From Bradyrhizobium sp. DOA9 (GTDB taxonomy: Bacteria > Pseudomonadota > Alphaproteobacteria > Rhizobiales > Xanthobacteraceae), in contig NZ_DF820425.1 of assembly GCF_000617845.2 (NCBI RefSeq), forward strand, positions 3,399,725-3,463,724: a stretch of 64,000 nt of DNA, given 5' to 3'. The translations under genes were made by a program, and so were the position numbers. Each line of letters begins with the position of its first letter. Position 1 is the stretch's first letter. Below the pieces are notes generated by a model. It had not been told where the DNA came from, did not search any database, and saw nothing but the letters and a program-made list of their open reading frames with translations. This document shows positions 49,154-58,750 of the stretch, one piece after another.

Positions 49154-50677
49154 ATGACCATCAGCCCCGTCATCCGCCTGCACCCCGATGATGGCGTGGT
49201 GATCGCGCGCGCGAGCCTGCCGCCGGGTACATTGCTCGCCGACGGCGTGACCACGGTCGAGCGCATCCCTTCCGGCCACAAGGTCGCGATCAAGCCGCTC
49301 GCGGTCGGCGAGCCGATCAGGCGCTACGGTCAGATCATCGGCTTCGCCACGCAAGCCATTGCGCCGGGCCAGCACGTGCACGTGCAGAATTGCGGCATGG
49401 GCGATTTCTCCAAGGACTATGCCTATTGCGTCGACGTGAAGCCGACGCCGAATTTCGACCTGCCGGCGACCTTCGAAGGCATCCGCCGTCCGGACGGCCG
49501 CGTCGCCACGCGCAATTACATCGGCATCCTCACCTCGGTGAATTGCAGCGCCCATGTCGCAAGCCTCGTCGCCGACGTCTTCAAGAAGAACCCCTTCACC
49601 GGCGACAATCCGCTCGCCGACTTCCCCAATGTCGACGGCGTGGTCGCGCTGACCCACAAGACCGGCTGCGGCATGACGCAGAACGAGCCGCTGGCGCTGC
49701 TCCGCCGCACGCTCGGCGGCTATGCGCGGCACGTCAATTTCTCCCACGTCATCGTGCTCGGCCTCGGCTGCGAGGTGAACCAGATCGGCGGCCTGATGGA
49801 AGAGCAGAAGCTCGCCGGCCGCCTGCGCGCGATGGACATCCAGGAGGTCGGCGGCACCCGCAAGACGGTCGAAGCCGGCATCGCCTTCGTGCGCGAGGCG
49901 CTGACTGACGCCAATAAGGTCAAGCGCGAGACGGTGCCGGCGAGCGAGCTCACCGTGGCGCTGCAATGCGGTGGCTCCGACGGCTATTCCGGCGTATCCG
50001 CCAATCCCGCGCTCGGCGCGGCCAGCGACCTCATCGTGCGCCACGGCGGCACCGTGATCCTGTCGGAGACGCCGGAGACCTACGGCGCCGAGCACCTGCT
50101 CACCCGCCGTGCGGTCAGCCGCGAGGTCGGCGAGAAGCTGGTCGACCTGATGCGCTGGTGGGACGAATATACCGCGCGCGAGGGCGCCGAGATGAACGCC
50201 AATCCCAGCCCGGGCAACAAGGCCGGCGGTCTCACCACGATTCTCGAGAAGTCGCTCGGCGCGATGGCGAAGGCCGGCACCACCAACCTCGTCGAGGTGC
50301 TGCGCTACGCCGAGCCCGTCACCAGGAAGGGGTTCGTGTTCATGGACACGCCCGGCTACGACCCAGTGGCCGCGACCGGGCAGGTCGCAGGCGGTGCCAA
50401 TCTGGTCTGCTTCACCACGGGCCGCGGCAGCGTGTTCGGCTGCAAGCCGGCGCCCTCGATCAAGCTCGCCACCAACACCCCCATGTACAAGCGCATGGAA
50501 GAGGACATGGACGTCAATTGCGGCACCATCCTCGAAGGCGAGGAGAGCGTCGAACAATGCGGCCAGCGCATCTTCGAGCTCATCCTCGAGACCGCCTCGG
50601 GCAAGCCGACCAAGAGCGAGAGCTTTGATTTCGGCGGCGCCGAGTTCGCGCCATGGGTGCTGGGCGCCACGATGTAG
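49154..50677 (+). CDS. UxaA-family sugar-acid dehydratase (altronate dehydratase-like)
   Basis: The 507-residue protein has an N-terminal SAF domain (about 1-80, HPDDGVVIARASLPPGTLL) and a UxaA catalytic region with TRNYIGILTSVNCS, LTHKTGCGMTQ, LGCEVNQIGGL and MDTPGYDPVAATGQVAGGAN. UxaA/GarD enzymes dehydrate altronate or galactarate; bacteria often have separate uxaA1 and uxaA2 genes for the two domains, and this is the joined form. The ATG at 49154 has GGAGGAGA 5 bases upstream. It could work with the HpcH/HpaI aldolase upstream on a 2-keto-3-deoxy sugar acid. No transporter for sugar acids is adjacent. The 242 bases after it hold nothing I recognise. Confidence 0.88.
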   Translation: MTISPVIRLHPDDGVVIARASLPPGTLLADGVTTVERIPSGHKVAIKPLAVGEPIRRYGQIIGFATQAIAPGQHVHVQNCGMGDFSKDYAYCVDVKPTPNFDLPATFEGIRRPDGRVATRNYIGILTSVNCSAHVASLVADVFKKNPFTGDNPLADFPNVDGVVALTHKTGCGMTQNEPLALLRRTLGGYARHVNFSHVIVLGLGCEVNQIGGLMEEQKLAGRLRAMDIQEVGGTRKTVEAGIAFVREALTDANKVKRETVPASELTVALQCGGSDGYSGVSANPALGAASDLIVRHGGTVILSETPETYGAEHLLTRRAVSREVGEKLVDLMRWWDEYTAREGAEMNANPSPGNKAGGLTTILEKSLGAMAKAGTTNLVEVLRYAEPVTRKGFVFMDTPGYDPVAATGQVAGGANLVCFTTGRGSVFGCKPAPSIKLATNTPMYKRMEEDMDVNCGTILEGEESVEQCGQRIFELILETASGKPTKSESFDFGGAEFAPWVLGATM

Positions 50678-50919
50678 TCGCGCCGGGCGAGCACCGCCGC
50701 GCAGCACAATCAAGAGGCGCCGCACGCCGGTAATTCTGATCGGAATCGGACGCGTGTGGCGATCCGGAATGCAACGATCCTGCGTTAAGTAATGATACGG
50801 AGGTGGGCGCCTCCCGCAAAAGTTCCCCGGCTTACACCTGGTTAACATTGTTGCCGTAGACACGAGAGTGATGCGGCTTCACAGCGTGGTGGGGCCGGCG
50901 TGATTTGAGGATCGAGCCG

Positions 50920-51438
50920 ATGCAAGCAATACGTCCCACTGGGGTGGAAAATCTCCTCGGTGAGGAGGAGCTGATCGTATCGAAGACCGATCTCAAGGGA
51001 CGCATCACCTACGCCAACGACGTCTTCATCCGCATGGCGAAGTACTCGTGGAAGGAGCTGATGGGCGCGCCCCACAGCCTGATCCGCCATCCAGACATGC
51101 CGCGCGCCGTCTTCAAGCTGCTCTGGGACACGCTGCAGTCCAAGCAGGAGATCTTCGCCTACGTGGTCAACTTGGCGAAGGACGGCAGTCATTACTGGGT
51201 GTTCGCCCACGTCACGCCGACATTCGATGAGCGCGGCAACATCGTCGGCTATCACTCCAATCGTCGCAAGCCGGATCCCGCCCAGATCGAGCGCATCAAG
51301 CCGATCTACAAGACGCTGTGCGCGGAAGAGGCACGGCATGCCAATGCCAAGGAGGGCATGCAGGCGAGCTTCGAGGCGATGGTCGGGCTGCTCAAGCAAC
51401 AGGGTGTCGGTTACGATGAATTTGTGCTCTCTCTCTAA
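50920..51438 (+). CDS. Stand-alone Aer-like PAS protein overlapping an MCP gene
   Basis: The 172-residue protein is an Aer-type PAS domain ([20 protein letters not shown] and [17 protein letters not shown]) with a short helical tail. Compared with the receptor at 7942 it lacks the membrane and signalling parts. It ends at TAA 51436, immediately after a (CT)5 tract (51427-51436), and overlaps the MCP gene by 23 bases in another frame. ATG 50920 has TTGAGG upstream; TTG 50905 is the other option. A single-domain PAS family ending in this way exists, as I recall, so the stop may be natural. Confidence 0.88.
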   Translation: MQAIRPTGVENLLGEEELIVSKTDLKGRITYANDVFIRMAKYSWKELMGAPHSLIRHPDMPRAVFKLLWDTLQSKQEIFAYVVNLAKDGSHYWVFAHVTPTFDERGNIVGYHSNRRKPDPAQIERIKPIYKTLCAEEARHANAKEGMQASFEAMVGLLKQQGVGYDEFVLSL

Positions 51439-52720
51439 GGCGCAGGGAGCGACCGCGCTCGCGTGTGGTCTTGCCGTCGTTGCGTTCGTTCTCTCGCTGC
51501 TCGGCATGACGGGGATCACGAGTGCCGCTTCTCTTGGCGCGACCATCGCGCTGCTCGGCTACGCCGTCTGGTGCCAGCACCGCACGGCGGTGGCCGTCGA
51601 CGAGGTGGCCGACGTATGCCGGGAGGCGGCGCGCGGTGATCTCGAGGCGCGGATCCTGAGCGAACGACAGGCCGGGCGGATCGGCGCGATCCAGAAGTCG
51701 GTCAACGACATGCTCGACATCACCGACGCCTATGTCCGCGAAGCTTCGGCGTCGATGGAGTATGCCAGCCGCGGCAAGTATTTCCGCAAGATCCTGGCGC
51801 GCGGATTGCCCGGCTCGTTCCGCCGCTCGGCGACCGTCATCAATACCGGCACCGACAGTCTCGGCCGCAGGGTCGTCGAGATCGCGGACCTCGCCAGGCA
51901 GTTCGGCACGCATCTCGACCAGGTTGCGGGCACGCTGATGGGCGCGGCGACCGATCTCGAATCCGACGCCGGCCGAATGGCGGCGGCGGCGGAGAAGACC
52001 AGCCTGCAGACCTCCGGCGTGCTCTCTGCGTCCGACCAGGCCTCGCGCAACGTTGCCACCGTCGCCAGCGCCGCCGAAGAGCTCGCATCCTCGATCGCCG
52101 AGATCAACCGCCAGGTGGCCGGCTCGACCGCGAGCACGGGGCGTGCGGTGAACGAAGCCAATCGCGCCGGCAGCGAGATCCGCAGCCTTGCGGCGGCTGC
52201 GATGCAGATCGGCGACGTGGTCAAGCTGATCAGCGAGATCGCCTCGCAGACCAACCTGCTCGCGCTCAACGCCACCATCGAGGCGGCCCGCGCGGGCGAG
52301 GCCGGCCGCGGCTTCGCGGTGGTGGCCTCCGAGGTCAAGAGCCTCGCCAACCAGACCGCCAAGGCGACCGAGGAGATCAGCGCCAAGGTCGGCGAGATGC
52401 AGCAATCGACCACCACTTCGGTCGCGGCCGTCGAGGCGATCGCGCAGACCATCGCCGAGATCAACGGCATCACCGCCTCGATCGCGGCCTCGATCGAGCA
52501 GCAGGGCGCGGCGACGCGCGAGATCGCCCGCAACGTTCACGAAGCTTCCGCCGGCACCTCGCAGGTCTCCTCCAACGTGACCGGCATCAGCGATGCCGCC
52601 GCCGATACCGGCCGCGTCGCGGCCCGCGTCAACCACGCCTCCGAACGCGTCCATGGCGAAGTCGAGACCCTCCGCCGCGAGGTGACCCAGTTCCTGCAGC
52701 GGCTGACGTCGGCGGCGTAA
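51416..52720 (+). CDS. Methyl-accepting chemotaxis protein without a periplasmic sensor
   Basis: The 434-residue receptor has two hydrophobic segments near its N-terminus ([14 protein letters not shown] and [13 protein letters not shown]), a HAMP-like region (about 65-115) and a signalling coiled coil with [17 protein letters not shown]. It has no periplasmic or PAS domain of its own. The PAS gene upstream, overlapping by 23 bases, would supply the sensor if the two proteins join or interact. I chose ATG 51416. Adding one CT unit to the (CT)5 tract would fuse PAS and MCP in one frame. Confidence 0.88.
   Translation: MNLCSLSKAQGATALACGLAVVAFVLSLLGMTGITSAASLGATIALLGYAVWCQHRTAVAVDEVADVCREAARGDLEARILSERQAGRIGAIQKSVNDMLDITDAYVREASASMEYASRGKYFRKILARGLPGSFRRSATVINTGTDSLGRRVVEIADLARQFGTHLDQVAGTLMGAATDLESDAGRMAAAAEKTSLQTSGVLSASDQASRNVATVASAAEELASSIAEINRQVAGSTASTGRAVNEANRAGSEIRSLAAAAMQIGDVVKLISEIASQTNLLALNATIEAARAGEAGRGFAVVASEVKSLANQTAKATEEISAKVGEMQQSTTTSVAAVEAIAQTIAEINGITASIAASIEQQGAATREIARNVHEASAGTSQVSSNVTGISDAAADTGRVAARVNHASERVHGEVETLRREVTQFLQRLTSAA
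51427..51436 (+). repeat. (CT)5 dinucleotide tract at the PAS/MCP junction
   Basis: CTCTCTCTCT occupies the last codons of the PAS gene and overlaps the first codons of the MCP gene. Gain of one CT would change the frame so that ...FVLSL continues as SKAQGATA... into the MCP. Such short tracts can be phase-variable, though five units is a modest length. Confidence 0.8.
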
Positions 52721-52725
52721 GAATT

Positions 52726-52813
52726 GTAGGGTGGGCAAAGGCGCACTTGCGCCGTGCCCACGCAACAGAAGTCGTGGGCACGGCGCGCAAGAGCGCGCCT
52801 TTGCCCACCCTAC
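52726..52813. repeat. Palindromic intergenic repeat, family B (copy B3)
   Basis: GTAGGGTGGGCAAAGGCGCA and GCGCCTTTGCCCACCCTAC are outer arms, with GCACTTGCGCCGTGCCCACG and CGTGGGCACGGCGCGCAAGA inside. It lies between the MCP and the giant transglutaminase on the plus strand. Confidence 0.9.
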
Positions 52814-52927
52814 GATACTTCCATTCGCCACTCGCCCGTGCCGTAGGCACCCTGTGCCCGTTGTTAGTGCTTGATCGCGCTGACCTCCGGTGTTCTGCTC
52901 AAAAAAGCTGCTGGAGCACCGCACCCC

Positions 52928-55900
52928 GTGTCGATCTACGTCGCGCTACACCACGTCACGCACTACAAATACGACCGCCCGATCGACCTTGGTCCGCAGA
53001 CCATCCGGCTGCGGCCGGCGCCGCATACACGCACGCCGATCCTGAGCTATTCGCTCAAGGTCACGCCTTCCAATCATTTCGTGAACTGGCAGCAGGACCC
53101 GCAGGGCAACTGGCTGGCGCGCTACGTCTTTCCGGAGAAGACCACCGAGCTGAAATTCGAGGTCGACTTCACGGCGCAGATGACCGTGGTCAACCCGTTC
53201 GACTTCTTCGTCGAGCCCTATGCCGACAGCTTTCCGTTCGAATACACCAAAGACCTGAAGACGGAGCTTGCGCCGTATCTCGAGACCATCAAGGCCGACC
53301 GCCTGTTCGCGAAATTTCTCGACTCGATCCCGCACGAAGCCCCGAACACCGTCAACTTCCTGGTCGATCTCAATCGCGAGCTGCAGAAGCACGTCCGCTA
53401 CATCATCCGCATGGAGCCGGGCGTGCAGACGCCGGAGGAGACGCTTGCCTCCGGCGCAGGATCCTGCCGCGACTCCGCCTGGCTCCTGATCCAGACGCTG
53501 CGTCATCTCGGGCTCGCCGCGCGTTTCGTCTCCGGCTATCTGATCCAGATCCGTCCCGACATCGATCCGATCGAGGGACCGCCGGAAGTCGAGAACGATT
53601 TTACCGATCTGCACGCCTGGGCCGAGGTCTATCTGCCGGGCGCGGGCTGGATCGGGTTCGATGCGACCTCGGGCATGCTGGCGGGCGAGGGGCACATCCC
53701 GGTCGCAGCGACGCCGCACTACCGTTCGGCGGCGCCGATCTCGGGCGGGGCCGGCTTTGCCGAGGTCGAGTTCTCCTTCGACATGAGCGTGAAGCGCATC
53801 CGCGAGGCGCCGCGCATCACAAAGCCCTTCTCCGACGAATCCTGGGCGCGCCTCAACGATCTCGGCGAGCAGGTCGACGGCGATCTCGCGAGCGAGGACG
53901 TCCGGCTCACCATGGGCGGCGAGCCGACCTTCGTCTCGGTCGACGATCTCGAGGCGGGCGAGTGGAATACGGAGGCCGTCGGCCCGACCAAGCGCGCGCT
54001 CGGCGACGACCTGATCCGCCGCCTGCGCACGCGCTTCGCGCCCGGCGGCCTCCTGCATTACGGCCAGGGCAAATGGTATCCGGGCGAGAGCCTGCCGCGC
54101 TGGGCCTTCGGCCTGTACTGGCGCAAGGACGGCGTGCCGATCTGGAAGAACGCCGACCTCATCGCGAAGATCGAGAATCCCAGGCGGCCCGAGGTCAAGG
54201 ATGCCGAGGCCTTCATGGAAGGCACCGCCGCGCGGCTCGGCGTCGACCTCGGCTACATCATGCCGGCTTATGAGGACACCGCGTACTGGCTGATGAAGGA
54301 AGCCGAGCTTCCCATCAACGTCGATCCCTCCGATTCCAAGCTGTCCGATCCCGAGGCGCGGGCCCGCATGGCGCGGGTGTTCGACGAGGGTCTGAACACG
54401 CCGCGCGGTTTCGTGCTGCCGATCCAGCGCTGGAATGCGCCGCCGCGCTGGCGCAGCGAACGCTGGCCGCTCCGGCGCAATCACCTGTTCTTGATGCCGG
54501 GCGATTCACCGCTCGGCCTGCGCCTGCCGATCGGCTCGCTCGGCTACGTGCCGCCCAATCAATATCCCTACATCGTCGAGCAGGACCCGATGGAGGCGCG
54601 CGGCAAGCTGCCGGTGTTCACGGCCCCGGCGCGGCCGAAATCGGCGCCGCGGGAGGCGCCCGAGAAGCTCAACACGTCGGTCCCCGTCCGTACCGCGATG
54701 TCGATCGAAGTCCGCGACGGCGTGATCTGCGCGTTCATGCCGCCGGTCGAGCGCATCGAGGATTATCTGGAACTGGTCGCGGCGCTCGAAGCCACCGCGG
54801 AGGAGATGCAGCTCCAGGTCCATGTCGAGGGCTATGCGCCGCCGTTCGATCCGCGCATCGAGGTGATCAAGGTGACGCCCGACCCCGGTGTCATCGAGAT
54901 CAACATCCAGCCGGCCAGGAGCTGGCGCGATGCGGTCGAGATCACCACCGGCCTTTACGAGGATGCGGCCAAGGTGCGGCTCGGCGCCAACCGCTTCCTC
55001 GTCGATGGCCGCCACACCGGCACCGGCGGCGGCAACCACGTCGTGGTCGGCGGCTCCTCGCCGCAGGACTCGCCGTTCCTGCGCCGGCCCGATCTCTTGA
55101 AGAGCCTGGTGCTCTATTGGCAGCGCCATCCGGCGCTGTCCTATTTCTTCTCCGGTCTCTTCATCGGCCCGACCAGCCAGGCGCCGCGCATCGACGAGGC
55201 GCGCCACGACAGCATCTACGAGCTCGAGATCGCGCTGTCGCACGTGCCGCCGCCCGGCTACCAGACGCCGCTGTGGCTGGTGGACCGGCTATTCCGGCAT
55301 CTCTTGGTCGACATCACCGGCAACACCCACCGCGCCGAGATCTGCATCGACAAGCTCTATTCGCCGGAAGGGACCACGGGCCGGCTCGGCCTCGTCGAAT
55401 TCCGCGCGCTCGAAATGCCGCCGGACCCGCGCATGTCGCTGGCGCAGCAGCTCCTGATCCGCGCGCTGATCGCAAAGTTCTGGCGCGAGCCGCTGAACGG
55501 CAAGTTCGTGCGCTGGGGCACCGCGCTGCACGACCGCTTCATGCTGCCGCATTTCATCTGGGAAGATTTTCTCGACGTGCTCGGCGAGCTCAAGCAATCG
55601 GGCTATCCGTTCGAGCCGGAATGGTATCTGGCCCAGCTCGAATTCCGCTTCCCCGCCTTCGGCCGGGTCCATCATGGCGGCGTGACGCTGGAGCTGCGCC
55701 AGGCGCTGGAGCCCTGGCACGTGCTCGGCGAGGAGGGCTCGGCCGGCGGCACCGTGCGGTATGTCGACAGCTCGGTCGAGCGGCTCCAGGTCAAGGCGGA
55801 GGGCTTCGTCGAGGGCCGCCACGTCGTCAGCTGCAACGGCCGCCGCCTGCCGATGACCCCGACCGGCCGCTCCGGCGAGGCCGTGGCCGCCGTCCGCTTC

Positions 55901-56197
55901 AAGGCCTGGCAGCCGGCCTCCGGCCTGCACCCGACCATCCCGGTCCACGCGCCGCTGACCTTCGACCTGATCGACACCTGGAACGGCCGCTCGCTCGGCG
56001 GCTGCGTCTACCACGTCGCCCATCCCGGCGGGCGCAGCTACGACACCAAGCCGGTCAACACCTACGAGGCAGAGGCGCGGCGGCTGGCGCGCTTCCAGGA
56101 CCACGGGCACACCCCGGGTCCGATGCAGCCGCCGCCGGAGGAACGCACAAGTGAGTTTCCCCTGACCCTCGACTTGCGGACCCCGCTCCTGCAATGA
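52928..56197 (+). CDS. Transglutaminase-like/DUF2126 protein of the ATP-grasp/alpha-E system
   Basis: The 1089-residue protein has an N-terminal transglutaminase-like region (about 1-300) with beta-rich start [17 protein letters not shown] and the cysteine-protease-like triad Cys180 (GSCRDSAW), His229 (LHAWAEV) and Asp245 (GFDATSG). The rest, from about residue 330 ([12 protein letters not shown]) to the end, is DUF2126. GTG 52928 gives the family start SIYVALHH; the ATG at 52871 adds a run that is not conserved. It starts a three-gene unit with the ATP-grasp/alpha-E gene 27 bases downstream. Iyer and colleagues proposed that such operons make and remove a peptide modification; no substrate is known. 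Confidence 0.92.
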   Translation: MSIYVALHHVTHYKYDRPIDLGPQTIRLRPAPHTRTPILSYSLKVTPSNHFVNWQQDPQGNWLARYVFPEKTTELKFEVDFTAQMTVVNPFDFFVEPYADSFPFEYTKDLKTELAPYLETIKADRLFAKFLDSIPHEAPNTVNFLVDLNRELQKHVRYIIRMEPGVQTPEETLASGAGSCRDSAWLLIQTLRHLGLAARFVSGYLIQIRPDIDPIEGPPEVENDFTDLHAWAEVYLPGAGWIGFDATSGMLAGEGHIPVAATPHYRSAAPISGGAGFAEVEFSFDMSVKRIREAPRITKPFSDESWARLNDLGEQVDGDLASEDVRLTMGGEPTFVSVDDLEAGEWNTEAVGPTKRALGDDLIRRLRTRFAPGGLLHYGQGKWYPGESLPRWAFGLYWRKDGVPIWKNADLIAKIENPRRPEVKDAEAFMEGTAARLGVDLGYIMPAYEDTAYWLMKEAELPINVDPSDSKLSDPEARARMARVFDEGLNTPRGFVLPIQRWNAPPRWRSERWPLRRNHLFLMPGDSPLGLRLPIGSLGYVPPNQYPYIVEQDPMEARGKLPVFTAPARPKSAPREAPEKLNTSVPVRTAMSIEVRDGVICAFMPPVERIEDYLELVAALEATAEEMQLQVHVEGYAPPFDPRIEVIKVTPDPGVIEINIQPARSWRDAVEITTGLYEDAAKVRLGANRFLVDGRHTGTGGGNHVVVGGSSPQDSPFLRRPDLLKSLVLYWQRHPALSYFFSGLFIGPTSQAPRIDEARHDSIYELEIALSHVPPPGYQTPLWLVDRLFRHLLVDITGNTHRAEICIDKLYSPEGTTGRLGLVEFRALEMPPDPRMSLAQQLLIRALIAKFWREPLNGKFVRWGTALHDRFMLPHFIWEDFLDVLGELKQSGYPFEPEWYLAQLEFRFPAFGRVHHGGVTLELRQALEPWHVLGEEGSAGGTVRYVDSSVERLQVKAEGFVEGRHVVSCNGRRLPMTPTGRSGEAVAAVRFKAWQPASGLHPTIPVHAPLTFDLIDTWNGRSLGGCVYHVAHPGGRSYDTKPVNTYEAEARRLARFQDHGHTPGPMQPPPEERTSEFPLTLDLRTPLLQ

Positions 56198-56224
56198 GTA
56201 TGATGGTGGGGCAGGGAGAGGGGC

Positions 56225-58750
56225 ATGGCCGAGGGCGCAGCCGAGCAGGACGACAAGGCGGGAAAGGCGCAAGGCCTGCGTGAAGGCCAACGCCGGCTCG
56301 CGCAATGGGTCCGCGACTATAGCCGGCTGCCCGGTATCCCCGACGAGTTCTTAAGTCCCGACGGTACCCCGCGCGCGGTCTGGAGCCGCTTCTTCGACGC
56401 CTTCGGCGCGCTGGCGCCCGACGAGATCGAGCGGCGCTTCGGCATGGCCGACCGTCACCTGCGCGAGGCCGGCGTCACCTACCGCGCGCCCGGCGACAGC
56501 GCCGACCGGCCCTGGTCGCTCAGCCATTTGCCGCTTTTGATCGATGAAGCCGACTGGCAGCAGCTCTGCGCCGGCATCACCCAGCGCGCCGAGCTGCTCG
56601 AGCGCGTGCTGCGCGACATCTATGGCGAGGGGCGCCTCGTGGCGGAAGGCGCGCTGCCGGCCGCGGCGATCGCCGGCAGTCCCGAATATCTCCGTCCCGT
56701 CTGCGGCGTGCCGCCGCCGGGCGGACGCTACCTCTCGATCTATGCCGCCGATGTCGGCCGCGGGCCCGACGGCCGCTGGTGGGTGCTCGGCGACCGCACC
56801 CAGGCGCCGTCGGGTGCCGGCTACGCGCTGGAGAACCGCCTGGTGCTGTCGCGCGCCTTCTCCGATCTCTACAAGTCGATGAACGTGCCGCGCGTCGCGC
56901 CGTTCTTCGAGGCGTTCCGCGACAGTCTTCGCGCGCGCGCCGATCGCGACGAGCCCAGGATCGGCGTGCTCACCCCCGGCAGCTTCAGCGAGACCTATTT
57001 CGAGCATGCGACGCTGGCGCGCTATCTCGGCTTCCTCCTGGTCGAGGGCGACGATCTCGCGGTCAGCGACAACCGCGTCCACATCCGCACCGTCGCCGGC
57101 CTGAAGCGGCTCGATGTGCTGTTGCGCCGGGTCGATTCCAACTCGCTCGACCCGCTCGAGCTCGATGCCTCCTCCCGGCTCGGTGTGCCCGGCCTGATCG
57201 ATGTGCTGCGCAAGGACGGCGTCGTCGTCGCCAACATGCCGGGCTCGGGCGTGCTGGAGGCGCGGGCGCTGCTCGGCTTCCTGCCGGCGCTGAGCCGCCG
57301 CCTGCTCGGCGAAGACCTGAAGATGCCGCACATCGCGACCTGGTGGTGCGGCCAGCGCGTGGCGCGCGACGAGGTGCTGGCGCGGCTCGACGAAGTCGCG
57401 ATCGAAGGCGCCTATCGGCGCGGCGTTCCCGGCTTCGACGCGCTTGGTCCGGTGCTCGCGAGCGAGCTCGACGCGGCCGGGCGGCAGCGCCTGATCGACG
57501 CCATCAGCGCGCGCGGCATGGACTATGTCGGCCAGGAGGTGGTGCGGCTCTCGACCATGCCGGTGTGGGAGCAGGGCCAGATCACGCCGCGCCCCTTCGT
57601 GCTGCGCGTGTTCGCGGCCGCAACGCCGGACGGCTGGGCCATCATGCCCGGCGGCTTCTGCCGCATCGCCGAGCAGCCGGACGCGCGCGCGGTGTCGATG
57701 GGCGACGGCGCGCGTGCCGCCGACGTCTGGGTGGTCTCCGACAAGCAGGTCTCGACCGCGACCTTGTTGCCGGCAACCGACAAGGTCCGCATCCGCCGCA
57801 TCGCCGGCGTGCTGCCGAGCCGCGCCGCCGACAATCTGTTCTGGCTCGGCCGCTACCTCGAGCGCGCCGAGGCGACGCTGCGGCTGGTGCGCGCGCTCGG
57901 CTCGCCGAGCGGACCGAACAAGGGCACGGCGGCCTCGGCGCAATCGGCCGAACGCATCCAGCGCCTGCTGGTCGCCTGGGGCGCGGTCTCGCAAACCTCG
58001 CGCACGGCCGCGGGGCGCATCGTCGCCGAAGCGCTGCAGAGCGAGGCGCGTTTCGGCTCGGCCCTGTCGCTGGTGCGCGCGGCGCAGCGCACCGCGACCT
58101 CCTTGCGCGAGCGGCTGTCGCCGGATGCCTGGCAGGTGATCACGGAAATGGCCGAGCGTCTCGCCTACGAGGTCGAGGACGACGACAGCGTGCTGAGCGC
58201 CGCCGAGCTGACCCTGCAGGAGCTGGCGAGCTTCGCGGGCCTTGCGCAGGAGAACATGAACCGCGCCGCCGGCTGGCGCTTCCTCGACATCGGCCGCCGC
58301 ATCGAGCGCGCCATCAACACCACGCGCTTCACCCGCCAGTTCGCCTATGACGAGGCGGGCGACGAGGATCTCGACATCCTCTTGACGCTGGTGGATTGCC
58401 AGATCACCTACCGCTCGCGCTATCTGCTGGCGCCGATCCTGGCGCCGGTGCGCGACCTCGCGGTGCTCGATAACTACAATCCGCGTTCGGTGGCGTTCCA
58501 GGTGACGACGCTGAACGAGCACATTGCCGCGCTGCCGAGCCTGAAGGAGCACGGCCTGATCGAGAAGCCGCAGCGTCTGGCGGTGGCGATGCAGGCGATG
58601 CTCGCAACGGCGGAGGCCGAGAAGCTCGAGGTCAAGACGCTGTTCGCGCTGGAGCAGGATCTGCTCAGCCTCGCCGAAGCGATCGGGCAGCATTACTTCC
58701 CGCACGGTCCCAATGCCGCCCGGCCGGAAAAGCTGACGGGGCTGGCGTGA
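56225..58750 (+). CDS. Circularly permuted ATP-grasp fused to alpha-E domain
   Basis: The 841-residue protein has a circularly permuted ATP-grasp domain (about 40-515; PDGRWWVLGDRTQAPSG and LTPGSFSETYFEHA are family blocks) followed by an alpha-E helical domain from about residue 529 (LPSRAADNLFWLGRYLER). In many genomes these are two genes (COG2308 and COG2307); here they are one. ATP-grasp enzymes join a carboxylate to an amine, so it may make a peptide or amide. It overlaps the small transglutaminase by 4 bases. ATG 56225 has GGGAGAGGGG upstream. Confidence 0.93.
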   Translation: MAEGAAEQDDKAGKAQGLREGQRRLAQWVRDYSRLPGIPDEFLSPDGTPRAVWSRFFDAFGALAPDEIERRFGMADRHLREAGVTYRAPGDSADRPWSLSHLPLLIDEADWQQLCAGITQRAELLERVLRDIYGEGRLVAEGALPAAAIAGSPEYLRPVCGVPPPGGRYLSIYAADVGRGPDGRWWVLGDRTQAPSGAGYALENRLVLSRAFSDLYKSMNVPRVAPFFEAFRDSLRARADRDEPRIGVLTPGSFSETYFEHATLARYLGFLLVEGDDLAVSDNRVHIRTVAGLKRLDVLLRRVDSNSLDPLELDASSRLGVPGLIDVLRKDGVVVANMPGSGVLEARALLGFLPALSRRLLGEDLKMPHIATWWCGQRVARDEVLARLDEVAIEGAYRRGVPGFDALGPVLASELDAAGRQRLIDAISARGMDYVGQEVVRLSTMPVWEQGQITPRPFVLRVFAAATPDGWAIMPGGFCRIAEQPDARAVSMGDGARAADVWVVSDKQVSTATLLPATDKVRIRRIAGVLPSRAADNLFWLGRYLERAEATLRLVRALGSPSGPNKGTAASAQSAERIQRLLVAWGAVSQTSRTAAGRIVAEALQSEARFGSALSLVRAAQRTATSLRERLSPDAWQVITEMAERLAYEVEDDDSVLSAAELTLQELASFAGLAQENMNRAAGWRFLDIGRRIERAINTTRFTRQFAYDEAGDEDLDILLTLVDCQITYRSRYLLAPILAPVRDLAVLDNYNPRSVAFQVTTLNEHIAALPSLKEHGLIEKPQRLAVAMQAMLATAEAEKLEVKTLFALEQDLLSLAEAIGQHYFPHGPNAARPEKLTGLA

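Noticed and set aside
52946..54484. Minus-strand frame of 512 residues
   Set aside because: It is opposite the giant transglutaminase gene, with no recognisable motif.
56351..58705. Long minus-strand frame (784 residues)
   Set aside because: It lies wholly opposite the ATP-grasp/alpha-E gene and has no family motif; shadow frame of high-GC DNA.
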